A stretch of 49,036 nucleotides of DNA from an uncultured Clostridia bacterium (GTDB taxonomy: Bacteria > Bacillota > Clostridia > TANB77 > CAG-508): the NCBI GenBank assembly GCA_934149165.1, contig CAKPDY010000010.1, positions 1-49,036 of the forward strand, given 5' to 3'. Under the pieces are notes generated by a model. The model searched no databases. It was not told the origin of the DNA and was given only the letters and a program-made list of their open reading frames with translations. Position 1 is the first letter of the stretch, and every line of letters begins with the position of its first letter. This document shows, piece by piece, positions 1 to 8,900 of this stretch. The translations under genes were made by a program, and so were the position numbers.

Positions 1-129
1 TAATTTTCTATCTCTGCTTTCAAGAATATATTTTATTATAAAGCAACCTAACATACATACAAATTTATAAATTTTTTTCTCCAAATTATTGAATTTTAAT
101 CCATCTTTTGTTACAATTTCTTCAAACAT
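1..129 (-). CDS. N-terminal part of a probable ISLre2-family transposase (runs off the window)
   Basis: A minus-strand frame opens at ATG 129 and stays open to base 1, giving 43 residues that begin MFEEIVTKDG. An AAAGGAAA-type ribosome site lies just upstream. The end of this stretch, with ILESRDRKL, resembles the N-terminal region of ISLre2/UPF0236-type transposases, where a hydrophobic helix leads into an 'iLExrD' motif. The catalytic part lies outside the window, so function cannot be confirmed. It sits next to excisionase and integrase remnants, which fits a mobile-element zone. Family assignment is from memory of the motif, not from a search; it could be an unrelated small protein. Confidence 0.5.
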   Translation of the reverse strand, partial: MFEEIVTKDGLKFNNLEKKIYKFVCMLGCFIIKYILESRDRKL

Positions 130-441
130 AGATATTTTCCTTTCTTTTGTGTTTTCGACAACCACATTGTATTGGATTATCTATGTTTTTTCAATATATT
201 TATTAAAAAATATAAGTAGACAAAATTTTATGTTTATTTTGCCTACTTTAATTTTACACTAACATATGTACTGTTCAAAAGTGGTCGATAACTCAATGTT
301 TTTACTCGTATTTTTTCAAAATTGTTTCAAAAAACGTTCATTGACTTTTTTTTATAATCCATATATCATCAATGCAACTCAAAGATATACTAACACTTAA
401 TTAAATATATATTTGAGATTTTTACGAAAGGAGAAACGCTT
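130..441. other. Intergenic stretch between transposase and excisionase-like gene
   Basis: This 312-base stretch holds no gene that I can support. It contains the hairpin at 211-252 and otherwise AT-rich sequence. A ribosome site AAAGGAG lies just before the ATG at 442. I did not find a confident promoter and could not identify an IS terminal inverted repeat. Confidence 0.5.
211..252 (-). terminator. Hairpin with T-tract upstream of the transposase start
   Basis: Arms AAGTAGACAAAAT (214-226) and ATTTTGCCTACTT (236-248) pair over 13 bp with one G-U. Read on the minus strand the hairpin is followed by a T-rich run, so it looks like a terminator lying upstream of the transposase start. IS elements often carry such a structure to block outside transcription; that role is inferred. 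Confidence 0.55.
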
Positions 442-648
442 ATGAAAACACTTAATGGAATTGTATTTTTAGAAACAAAAGATATTAGAAAAGCACTAAA
501 GATAGGAAATCAAACATGTTTAGAGCTGTTTCATAGAAAAGATTTTCCTGCTAAAAAAATTGGCAAGTCTTGGCTTGTTATGGAAGAATCTTTTAAGGAG
601 TATTTTAAAAATGTACAAACTGCAAAATTTATGAAAATATACAAATAA
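442..648 (+). CDS. Excisionase-like helix-turn-helix protein
   Basis: This 68-residue protein matches the small MerR-like HTH (HTH_17/excisionase) pattern. A 'FLETKDIRKALKIG' helix-turn-helix is followed by a basic wing with 'PAKKIGKSW' and a final helix 'FKEYFK'. Such proteins bind att-site DNA and direct excision by a tyrosine integrase. The AAAGGAG site 8 bases before ATG fixes the start. The integrase reading frame opens inside its 3' end, the typical xis-int order. Because the integrase looks broken, this gene may be an orphan relic. Confidence 0.75.
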   Translation: MKTLNGIVFLETKDIRKALKIGNQTCLELFHRKDFPAKKIGKSWLVMEESFKEYFKNVQTAKFMKIYK

Positions 649-1907
649 GCAAGAACATTAACAAAGATAAAGAATATGAGTTATGCAAGAATTGTGACAA
701 ATGCTATGTTTCAAAAAGTTGCAAGGCCGTATTAACTGTTAGTAGAGATACAACAACAGGTAAAATAAACAGAAAATCTTTTGTGGCGGATTCGGAAGAA
801 AAAGCATTAAATAATGCTTTGCAATATAAGTTAGATTTAAATAAAAATGGTGGTCCTAGAATTATTACTAAAAGCAATAAAACTTTAATAGAACTATTAA
901 AACCATGTTTAGATGAGCAATTTAAACTAAATAAAATTGATAAATCTACTTTAAAAAGAAAAACAGATACTTTAACTAAACTTGCAAAAGCAAATTTTTC
1001 GAATAAACCTATTGCAAAAGTAACTAGAGATGAGGTTGTAAATTATCTAGCTAGTTTATCTAAGTATTCAACTTCTACAATAAAGCAGATTTATGAGCTA
1101 CTATGTATAGGATTTGGAGAAGCTGAATAGCAAAAAATAATTTCTGAAAATTTTATGACAGGTTATAAAAGAGTAGAAAAGCCTAAAAGTGAATATGTGT
1201 CTCACAAACGAAAATCTTTAACCATTGAAGAAGAACGAAAACTTGTAGAATATTTGAATAATGTAAGTTATAAAGAATGTTCATACAAATATATTCTTCT
1301 ATGGCAATTAACTACTGGTATGAGAATTTGCGAAACTTTAGTTTTAAATACTAAAACTGATTTTTCTTTTTCAGAAAACCTAGTACATGTTAATAAAACA
1401 CAAACCAAAGACGAAAATGGAAATATAATTATTGGAGATACTACGAAAACAGAAAATGGTAAACGAATTATAAAAATAAATAACATTAGTAGGCAAATAT
1501 TAGATAATGCTATCGCACATAAAGTATCTAATTCAAATAATTTTTTATTTTGCAAACCTGATGGAACAATGCATTTAGAAAATTCAATAAACAGTTGCTT
1601 AAAAAGAATTGTCTTAAAACTAGGTATTGGTATATACGTAGATTATAATAAAAAAGGCGAATTAATTAAAAAGACTGGTGTTCATACTCATATGCTTAGA
1701 GGAACTTTTGCCACAAGATGTGCTGAAGCAAAAATTGCTCCAGTTGTTTTGAAACAAATACTTGGTCATAAAGATATTACTGTTACGATGAAGTATTATA
1801 TTGATGTTGACGGTTCATTTATTGAATCTGAAACAGATAATGCTATACAGTATTTGATTGATAAAAATATCTTTGGTGTTGAACTTCCTATATCTGATGT
1901 CGCGTAA
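609..1907 (+). pseudogene. Tyrosine-family site-specific integrase, interrupted
   Basis: One reading frame, open from 609, encodes a phage/ICE-type tyrosine recombinase but is cut by an in-frame TAG at 1128-1130. The part before the stop holds a Cys cluster (CKNC then C and C, about 684-722) and a core-binding SAM-like helix region. The part after it, from Met at 1155, carries the whole catalytic domain: Arg in TTGMR, Lys in the TKTENGKR strand, HMLR (HxxR), GHK and the nucleophile Tyr in MKYYID. No ATG, GTG or TTG occurs in frame before GTG 783, so the natural start is also missing or hidden; slippage from the overlapping excisionase frame is possible but unproven. Since prfA, which reads UAG, is intact in this window, readthrough as sense is unlikely. 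I judge it a nonsense-mutated pseudogene; a sequencing error remains possible. Confidence 0.7.
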
Positions 1908-1947
1908 TTTTAAATAAAAATTAAAAAAATAATAATTAAATATATGT

Positions 1948-2005
1948 CGGAACTTTGCAGAATTTTAACGAATATTATCTTAATAATTTCTGCAAAAATG
2001 TTCCG
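1948..2005. repeat. Two-part inverted repeat just after the integrase
   Basis: CGGAAC (1948-1953) and GCAGAA (1957-1962) are mirrored by TTCTGC (1988-1993) and GTTCCG (2000-2005). The two halves are offset by loops of different length. The position directly behind a tyrosine integrase suggests a recombinase arm or core site, but it could also be a hairpin in the 3' untranslated region. Confidence 0.45.
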
Positions 2006-2052
2006 CAAACATACACAAAATGTCTGAAAGGTTATTAAATAGGAACTTTTAA

Positions 2053-2115
2053 GGTGGGTTGTCTAATACTCGCCTCGACCATATTTAAGCAGTAAATTCA
2101 ATTTACTGCTTATTT
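2053..2115 (+). terminator. Terminator-like hairpin behind a CGACCA motif; possible att remnant
   Basis: AAGCAGTAAA (2087-2096) pairs with TTTACTGCTT (2102-2111) around a small loop and is followed by TATTTTGT, a plausible plus-strand terminator. Just before it, GGTGGG (2053-2058) can pair with CTCGCC (2070-2075), ahead of TCGACCATA, which loosely recalls a tRNA 3' end ending in CCA. Tyrosine integrases often use such ends as attachment sites. No T-loop consensus is visible, so the tRNA link is weak. Confidence 0.4.
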
Positions 2116-2155
2116 TGTCCTATACTACCCCAAAAATTCTACATTACTATTTTCT

Positions 2156-2716
2156 TTACACATTTTTATTTCTAATACAATCTTCATTAAATTCCTCAGC
2201 CAAAATATCCATTTCAATTGAATCATAATATTTTCCATTTACAAATTTACACTTTCTTCTTCTTCCATATTCTTTAAATCCACACTTTTTATAACACTTT
2301 AGTGCTCTTTCATTAAATTCCATTAAATTCAATTTCACATTTTTTAAATTTAAATATTTAAAACCATATTCAAGTATTAATTTTATAGCTTCAGTCCCAT
2401 ATCCTTCACCTCTATAATCTTTATTTCCTATAAATACTCCAAGTGTAGCACATCTATTAATGTGATTTATACATTCTAAAGAAATTGTTCCAATCATTTT
2501 ATCATCATTAATTGTTACAATTACAAAACTTGCTTCAGGTGAATTGTTTTCTTCCAAATATTTCTTTTCTGCATCTAATGTTGTAATTATTCCACTTCTC
2601 CCTAAATAATCTGTTGTTTCAAAATCATTTAACCATTCTGTAAATATTTCAGCATCTTCACTATTTCTTGGAGATAAATATATTCTATCTCCTACTAATT
2701 TTTTAAAATATTTCAT
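2156..2716 (-). CDS. GNAT-family N-acetyltransferase (RimJ/RimL-like)
   Basis: This 186-residue protein has the GNAT fold order: N-terminal 'RIYLSPRNSEDAE', a central strand 'MIGTISLECI', the acetyl-CoA pyrophosphate loop 'DYRGEGYGTEAI' (about residues 100-111), and the C-terminal 'NERALKCYKKCGFKEYGR' helix-strand. It would transfer an acetyl group from acetyl-CoA to an amine; whether the target is a protein N-terminus, an antibiotic or a polyamine cannot be read from the sequence. The start is set by a GGGAGG site just upstream. It has its own consensus promoter and a roughly 200-base leader with a leader peptide and terminator, which suggests attenuation control. That arrangement is common for genes induced by ribosome-acting antibiotics (inference). 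Confidence 0.85.
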   Translation of the reverse strand: MKYFKKLVGDRIYLSPRNSEDAEIFTEWLNDFETTDYLGRSGIITTLDAEKKYLEENNSPEASFVIVTINDDKMIGTISLECINHINRCATLGVFIGNKDYRGEGYGTEAIKLILEYGFKYLNLKNVKLNLMEFNERALKCYKKCGFKEYGRRRKCKFVNGKYYDSIEMDILAEEFNEDCIRNKNV

Positions 2717-2781
2717 ATTATATCCCTCCCATAAATTGAATTTTTCTTTACTTTTTGAAAGTTTTTGAAAAATTTATTTTT

Positions 2782-2811
2782 TTATAAAAAAAATCTTGCT
2801 AAAGAAATCAT
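2782..2811 (-). CDS. Nine-residue leader peptide MISLARFFL
   Basis: A short ORF of 9 codons plus TAA lies in the leader of the acetyltransferase. It has a strong ribosome site, AAAGGAG (2817-2823), 5 bases before the ATG. The ORF overlaps the loop and right arm of the adjacent terminator hairpin, and its ribosome site sits partly in the left arm, so translation and hairpin formation should compete. This is the usual design of translation-coupled attenuators. Function is inferred from layout only. Confidence 0.5.
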   Translation of the reverse strand: MISLARFFL

Positions 2812-2833
2812 TAAGACTCCTTTGCAAGACTTT
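2786..2833 (-). terminator. Leader terminator (attenuator) before the acetyltransferase
   Basis: On the minus strand TCTTGCAAAG pairs with CTTT-A-GCAAGA (one bulged A). The stem can extend through four more A-U/G-U pairs into a run of eight T's (2786-2793). It lies inside the transcribed leader, about 70 bases before the acetyltransferase start, so it would end transcription before the gene unless the stem is disrupted. Confidence 0.6.
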
Positions 2834-2928
2834 AAAATCTATACATAGTGTAAACAACCATCTATCATAGGTTATTCTATACCGCTCAAAATAAATTATT
2901 TCTTAGATATACTCTTAAATATGTTGTT

Positions 2929-2957
2929 ATTGTACCATATTGTTTGTACTGTGTCAA
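2929..2957 (-). promoter_or_regulatory. Sigma-A promoter for the acetyltransferase
   Basis: On the minus strand there is a perfect TTGACA (2952-2957), a 17-base spacer, and TACAAT (2929-2934). Transcription should start near 2922, giving a leader of about 200 bases that contains the leader peptide and the attenuator. Confidence 0.8.
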
Positions 2958-3037
2958 ATATATTATTTACATAATTTTTACATATAAATGAATAATATTA
3001 TTTTTTTTTTGCAAATACTAACCCAAGGTGATATTAT

Positions 3038-3308
3038 ATGAAATCAATTTGGTTAGAAACTACAACTGAAAACAACTATCCACAATTACTTAAAAATATA
3101 TCTGTAGATGTGTGTATTATTAGTGCTGGAATAACAGGTATAGCCCTTGCTTATTTGCTTAATAAACAAGGTATATCTGTTGCATTATTAGAACGTAATA
3201 AAATTTGCAATCGGAGTTACAGCAAATACAACTGGGAAAATAACAAGTCAACATGGAATATTTTATGATTATCTTCTAAAAACGTTTTTTAATTTTATCT
3301 ATATCTAA
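3038..3308 (+). pseudogene. Frameshifted, truncated FAD-dependent oxidoreductase (DAO type)
   Basis: The frame starts at ATG 3038 behind an AAGGTGAT site. It reads like the N-terminus of a DAO-family flavoprotein: Trp/Tyr-Pro start, strand 'VDVCIISAGITGIALAYLL' (Rossmann FAD motif with the usual second Gly changed to Ser), then 'VALLERNKI'. After Asn at about 3211 an extra C (3212) shifts the frame. In the shifted frame the family sequence resumes as 'GVTANTTGKITSQHGIFYDYL' until TAA at 3306-3308. Only about 90 of the several hundred residues expected remain, so it is a dead remnant. Its end overlaps the end of the convergent deacetylase gene, pointing to a past deletion. Confidence 0.8.
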
Positions 3309-4128
3309 TTACCCTGTACTGTGTTTTAATTAAGATTTTTAATACTGAATCATTTAATGGATATGACCTATGTATTCCAGAAAGATCTAATGTACTACTT
3401 AAATTAACTTTACTGTCTGTTAAATTTTGTATATATCCGCTATTCCAAAGAGCTTCTCTTCCGGCATCTGTATATAATCCATATGGATATGTAAATACTT
3501 TTAAAATACTTTCATCATCAAGTTTCTCTTTTATTTCTGTGTATGAATTATCTATATCTTCTACCAGTTTTTCTGGAGTTACTGTATTGTATTGTGCATG
3601 TGTAAAACCATGTGAATATATTGAAATCAAACCACTATCTTTCATTTCTTTTGCTTGTTCCCATGTGTAATAACCAGGCTTACTTCCAACACAACTGTTT
3701 ACTACAAACGATGTCATTGGAATATTATACTCTTTTGCTATTTCATAGGCATATTTATAAACACCAGTATAACCATCATCAAATGTTATTACAAAACTCC
3801 ATTTAGGAATTGCTTTTTTTCCATTTTTATAATCACATAAATCCTGATAACTTATTGGCTTATATCCTATTTTCATTAATCCTGTTATTTGTTTCTTAAA
3901 ATTTTCCACTGTTGTTTGCATATAATCATCTTCAACCTCAGACTCATCTGCAACTATATCATGGTATACAAATACTGGAATTTGTAAATTTTTTTCATTT
4001 ATATAATATGTGTTATTAACTGTTGCAATTTCATAAATTATAAAACATATTATTGCAAAAATAATAATTAAAATTATACTTAAAAATATTTTTTTATTTG
4101 TTTTCTTTTTTAATTCTTGTTCTTTCAT
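3295..4128 (-). CDS. Membrane-anchored polysaccharide deacetylase (CE4/NodB)
   Basis: This 277-residue protein has an N-terminal membrane segment (about residues 14-34) and an extracellular NodB homology domain. Motif 1 'TFDDGY' (115-120) supplies the catalytic and metal Asp pair, and motif 2 'SHGFTH' (172-177) gives the metal-binding His residues. Motif 3 reads 'TYPYG' where many relatives have an Arg before PYG. It probably removes acetyl groups from peptidoglycan or another GlcNAc polymer at the cell surface. I chose the ATG at 4128 because AGGAG sits just upstream; an extension to 4170 would lack a ribosome site. It follows rubrerythrin on the same strand. Confidence 0.88.
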   Translation of the reverse strand: MKEQELKKKTNKKIFLSIILIIIFAIICFIIYEIATVNNTYYINEKNLQIPVFVYHDIVADESEVEDDYMQTTVENFKKQITGLMKIGYKPISYQDLCDYKNGKKAIPKWSFVITFDDGYTGVYKYAYEIAKEYNIPMTSFVVNSCVGSKPGYYTWEQAKEMKDSGLISIYSHGFTHAQYNTVTPEKLVEDIDNSYTEIKEKLDDESILKVFTYPYGLYTDAGREALWNSGYIQNLTDSKVNLSSTLDLSGIHRSYPLNDSVLKILIKTQYRVIRYR

Positions 4129-4191
4129 TTTTTCTCCTCGTAAAAAAATAGGAAAAGAAAAACGTCCCATTTTCCTTCCCCTTTTTCCTTT

Positions 4192-4734
4192 TTAATAATT
4201 TTCTGCTTTAATCTCAAAATATGATTGTGGGTGTGCACAAACAGGGCAAACATCTGGTGCTTGTTTTCCAATTACAATATGTCCACAATTTCTACATTTC
4301 CAAATTTTGTCTCCATCTTTGCTAAATACTAGTCCATTTTCTATATTTTCTAGTAATTTTTTATATCTTTCTTCATGTTCTTTTTCTATTTTTCCTACTT
4401 CTTCAAATAAAAATGCAATATGGTCAAACCCTTCTTCCTTAGCTTCTTTTGCCATTTTTTCATACATATTTGTCCATTCATAATTTTCCCCTGCTGCTGC
4501 ATCTTTTAGGTTTTCTTTTGTTGAAGGTATTTGTCCATCATGTAGCAACTTAAACCATAGTTTAGCATGTTCTTTTTCATTATCTGCTGTTTCTTGAAAT
4601 ATAGCCGCTATCTGCTCATATCCATCTTTTTTTGCTTTGCTTGCATAATATGTATATTTATTTCTTGCTTGTGATTCACCAGCAAATGCCTCCATTAAAT
4701 TTTTTTCTGTTTTAGTTCCTTTTAAATTTTCCAT
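4192..4734 (-). CDS. Rubrerythrin
   Basis: This 180-residue non-haem iron protein reduces hydrogen peroxide in anaerobes. The N-terminal four-helix ferritin-like domain carries the diiron ligands, including E20, an EKEH pattern at 53-56 and another at 117-120. The C-terminal rubredoxin-like domain has CRNC (147-150) and CPVC (163-166) for one iron. Length and layout are standard. The ATG at 4734 is preferred because AGGAGG lies 10 bases upstream, whereas an in-frame TTG at 4743 would nearly touch it. It starts 24 bases after prfA ends and may be co-transcribed with it. Confidence 0.93.
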   Translation of the reverse strand: MENLKGTKTEKNLMEAFAGESQARNKYTYYASKAKKDGYEQIAAIFQETADNEKEHAKLWFKLLHDGQIPSTKENLKDAAAGENYEWTNMYEKMAKEAKEEGFDHIAFLFEEVGKIEKEHEERYKKLLENIENGLVFSKDGDKIWKCRNCGHIVIGKQAPDVCPVCAHPQSYFEIKAENY

Positions 4735-4758
4735 AAAACTCAAACCTCCTAAATATTT

Positions 4759-5814
4759 TTATTCATTTTTTAATCTTTCTGCTCTATCTGCTGCAATTAA
4801 GTTATTAATCATTTCATCTAAATTTCCATTTAAAAAATCGTCCATTTGATATATACTCATTCCTATTCTATGGTCTGTAATACGACCTTGTGGATAATTG
4901 TATGTCCTTATTTTTTCACTTCTATCTCCTGAACCTACTTGAACTTTACGTGCTGTTGATACTTTTTCATCTATCTTTGCTTGTTCTTGTTCATATAGTC
5001 TTGAACGTAGTAATTTCATGGCATATTCTCTATTTTGAAATTGTGATCTTTCTGTTTGACATTCTACTACAATTCCTGTTGGAATATGTGTAAGCCTAAC
5101 TGCTGATGATGTTTTATTAACATGTTGTCCACCTGCCCCTGATGCTCTAAAAACATCCATTTTTACATCTGCAGGATTTATTTCTATTTCAACATCTTCA
5201 ACAACTGGTAATACTGCAACTGTTGCAGCTGATGTATGAATTCTTCCACTACTTTCAGTTTCAGGAACTCTTTGAACTCTATGTGCACCACTTTCAAATT
5301 TTAGCCTACTATATGCACCTTTCCCTGTAATCATAAATGAAATTTCTTTATATCCTCCTAAACCTGTTTCATTTTCATTTAACACTTCCAATTTCCAATG
5401 TTTTCTTTCACAATACATTGAATACATTCTAAATAAAGTTCCTGCAAATAAAGCTGCTTCATCTCCACCTGTTCCAGCTCTAATTTCACAAATTACGTTT
5501 TTATCATCATCAGGATCTTTTGGAATTAACAACACTTTTAGTTCTTCTTCTAAAACAGGTATTTTTTCTTTATTTTCCAACATTTCCATTTCTGCAAGTT
5601 CTTTTAATTCTGGATCATTCATCATTTCTTTTGCTTCTTCATACCTTTGTTTTGTCGCTTTATATTCTCTATATTTTAACACTATTGGCTCAATTTCTGC
5701 ATGCTCTTTCATATAATTTCTCCAATCTGTTTGATTGGCTATTACTTCTGGATCACTGATTTTTACAGTTAAGTCCTCATATTTTTTTTCAACATCTTCC
5801 AGTTTTTGAAACAT
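4759..5814 (-). CDS. prfA: Peptide chain release factor 1
   Basis: RF1 recognises UAA and UAG at the ribosomal A site and triggers release of the peptide. The 351-residue protein has the coiled N-terminal domain, the anticodon-like tripeptide PET (184-186) in 'RVPETESSGRIHTS', and the universal GGQ (228-230) that enters the peptidyl-transferase centre. The ATG at 5814 starts with the family's 'MFQKLEDV' and has AGAGGAAG upstream; an upstream ATG-type extension would add 15 residues with no family support. It has its own promoter. Its presence means UAG is read as stop here. Confidence 0.96.
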   Translation of the reverse strand: MFQKLEDVEKKYEDLTVKISDPEVIANQTDWRNYMKEHAEIEPIVLKYREYKATKQRYEEAKEMMNDPELKELAEMEMLENKEKIPVLEEELKVLLIPKDPDDDKNVICEIRAGTGGDEAALFAGTLFRMYSMYCERKHWKLEVLNENETGLGGYKEISFMITGKGAYSRLKFESGAHRVQRVPETESSGRIHTSAATVAVLPVVEDVEIEINPADVKMDVFRASGAGGQHVNKTSSAVRLTHIPTGIVVECQTERSQFQNREYAMKLLRSRLYEQEQAKIDEKVSTARKVQVGSGDRSEKIRTYNYPQGRITDHRIGMSIYQMDDFLNGNLDEMINNLIAADRAERLKNE

Positions 5815-5887
5815 AAATAATATCTTCCTCTCTTTCGCCTTTTTTAGCATAATACTCATTTTCTAGGCATTTTTTATAACTTTTCTT

Positions 5888-5916
5888 ATTATACAGTATT
5901 TTTACAATTTATGCAA
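5888..5916 (-). promoter_or_regulatory. Sigma-A promoter for prfA
   Basis: On the minus strand TTGCAT (5911-5916) and a perfect TATAAT (5888-5893) are separated by 17 bases. It lies directly behind the terminator of the giant gene and about 75 bases before the prfA start. Confidence 0.7.
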
Positions 5917-5955
5917 GAAAAAAATTTTAAGGAAGAGCCTTAAAGCTCTTCCTTT
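5917..5955 (-). terminator. Terminator of the giant surface-protein gene
   Basis: AAGGAAGAGC (5929-5938) and GCTCTTCCTT (5945-5954) form a perfect 10-bp stem with a 6-base loop. On the minus strand it is followed by AAAATTTTTTT, and it lies 11 bases after the stop codon. Confidence 0.88.
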
Positions 5956-5965
5956 CTATAGCTAA

Positions 5966-8900
5966 CTATTTAACTGTAGCAGTCTTATACTCACCTGAAG
6001 TACCTGTAGTATATGTATATGAACCAGTATTAGGTTTTGCACTTAAAGCTCTAGTTTTACCTTTAACTGTACCACCATACATATTTACAGTTGAACTACT
6101 AATATTTATTCCATAAGCATCACTTACTATAACAGGTGTTGTTGAATCTCCATTTGCACCAAAAGTCAATGTTCCAGAACTTTCAACTGCCATTCCTCTA
6201 GGAGCATATGTTGTTGAACCTTTTGAAGCCGTAATACTTGCCCTTGTTATATTTGCAGTTCCACCAACAATTCTTATAGCAATTATAGTTGGATCTGAAG
6301 TTCCAAGGTTAGTTGCTGTAACATTAACACCTCCTCCTGTCATTGTTAATGTTGCTCCACTTCCAATATGTATACATCTATAATTTCCGGAAATAGTACC
6401 TCCACTAATAACTAACTTACTTCCACTTCCTTGTATATTTACACTTATATTTTTCATTGATGATGTAGAAGTATTTGAAATAGTACCACCTTTAATATAT
6501 GTTTCAGTATTAGCAGTTTTATTATCATAAATAGCTTTACCAGTAGATGTAATAGTTCCTCCTGAAACTGTTAGCTTTTTCTTATTTACTATTGCACTTC
6601 CATTACCTGTTCCTTTTATTTTTATAGAAGAACTACTTACTGTAAGTGTTCCGTTATTTGTTATAACTGAACTTGTTCCTGTAATTGTACCACTACCACT
6701 TAAAGTTAATGTTCCATTATTTTCTAATGTTTCTGAGCCTAGGGTTATTGTATATGAACTTGTGTTTAATGTAAATGTTTTACCAGATGGAACAGTTACT
6801 CCTCCTTCACTTACATTGTCTATTAATTCAATTGTTGAACCTGATGATGCAGAACTTAATGCAGTTTGTAATGAACCATATAACCTAGTTCCAACTTTCG
6901 CAACTCCTGAATCAAGATATGCTCTCTTATATCCATCACTTTCATTAACAGTCATAGACATTCCTGAACGTATTGTAGTAGGATATTTATTTGTTGCATC
7001 TGTTCTTCCATATATTTCACCAGCATAGAACTTAAATGTAGATGTTCCAGCATCATAATATCCATAATCTTCTGCCACAACACTTGGATTTGTTGAACTA
7101 AAGTTACTACTGCTACTACCAAATGTTACAGTTCCACCACTTACTGTTATGCCTCTATAGTTAGACATAATATTACCACCTGTTAAATTTAAACTACCAG
7201 TATACACTCTTATAGCAATACCATCTGAAGATGTTGCTTTTACATATGTTGATGATACTTCTCCAGAAATATTTATTGTTCCATTTCCAGCATTCCATAT
7301 ACCATTTTTACCATATACTTTTCCGCCACTCATTGTAATTGTACTTGTATTATTATAAATACCATTTCCTGAACTACTTGTAATTTGTCCATCACTTACA
7401 TTTACAGTTCCTGATGTACTATAAATACCACTACCACTTGCAGTATTAATTGTAGTTCCTGATTGTGAAATAGTACCTCCTGAATTATTGTAAATACCAT
7501 TTCCACTTCCTGTACATGTTATAGTACCTCCACTTGCATATATTTTTCCTGTTGTTTTATTATAAATACCCTCTCCAGAAGAACTACAATTTATAGTACC
7601 TCCTGAATAGTATACATTTCCTGTACTAATATTTGCAACTGCGTATTTTGTTGATGAATTATTATTTATTGTACCTCCTCCTATACTTAAAACACCTGTA
7701 CTATTGTTTGCAATTACAGAACTTCCACCTGATGTTTGATTATATGTTCCATTTGAAATAATAACCTTACCTGATGAATTGTTATAAATACAATTTGAAT
7801 TTTCAGATGTAATTTTAGTATTTCCGTAAATATATACTGCATTTCCACTACTTGCACTTGATGTATTTATTTTTGTACTTACACTTTCAATACCCATATT
7901 AGTTGCATTTATAGTTGTACCATTTATGGTTAAACATCCACTTGTATCATTATAAATACCTTTATAACTTGACTCTACATTTATTCCTGTTTGAAGTGTT
8001 AATGTTCCATTATTTTTAATTGTATATCCAGATGTTGATGTACTATTCAATACTGCTGTTTGTGTGCTAGACTTACTATTTTTAATTGTTAATGTTCCAT
8101 TATTATTTACAACTGGTGATGTTCCTGTTGATTTTAATGTATATCCATTTAAATCAAATATAACATTTTTTGTTGATGGAACATCTAATAAAGTATTTCC
8201 ACTTGTAGCATTTCTTAATAAGTCAATTTCATCTCCACTTTTAGCTGCTTCTACTGCTTCTGCTATTGTACTATATTGTGTAGTTCCAATTGCAGCTATT
8301 GCTTGTTCTAGGTATGCAATACTTGTATAAGTAGATTCACTATCCCATACAACCATATACCCTGTACGTGGTACAACAGTTTGTGCATTTTTATCATATG
8401 CCACTTTTTTACCTTTTATAATACCATTATAAAATTGTAATGTTCCACCTGACATATAAATACCTTTTAATTCACCCATAATTATAGGGTTAGTATTGCT
8501 TAATGTTGCACTTGATGAACCTATTGTTACTATTTGGTTATTTCCGCCAATACCATGATTGCTTTCACTTTTTACAGAACCTGAAATTACTTTTACAGTT
8601 CCATTACTATATATACCATAACTTGTTGCAACAATTGTTGCTCCATCTACTTCAACTGTACCTGTACTATTATTTACTATTCCACAATTTGTAGAATTTA
8701 TAGTTGTACTTCCACTAACTAAAACTTTACCTGTAGAATAATTATAAACAGCTGAATTTGAATTACTTTCTGTACTTGCAGTATCATTAATTGTAACTTT
8801 TGAACTTCCTGTTATTGTTACACCAGCAGTATTTGAACTTGTTGTTCTATTTAATACTGCATATTCTTTTGAAGTTATAGTACAACTATTAATTGTTAAT

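Noticed and set aside
149..155. Lone TTCGACA (Spo0A-box match) upstream of the transposase
   Set aside because: A single 7-base match with no partner and no relevant promoter spacing is expected by chance.
1128..1130. UAG recoded as an amino acid
   Set aside because: An intact prfA, whose product reads UAG, is present, and no other gene in the window has an internal TAG. A nonsense mutation is simpler.
2053..2085. A complete tRNA gene
   Set aside because: Only a CCA-like end and a short stem are visible; there is no T-loop, anticodon arm or acceptor partner.
3038..3268. A genuine 76-residue protein
   Set aside because: The reading frame after 3211 is an artefact of a one-base insertion in a flavoprotein gene; the family sequence continues in another frame.
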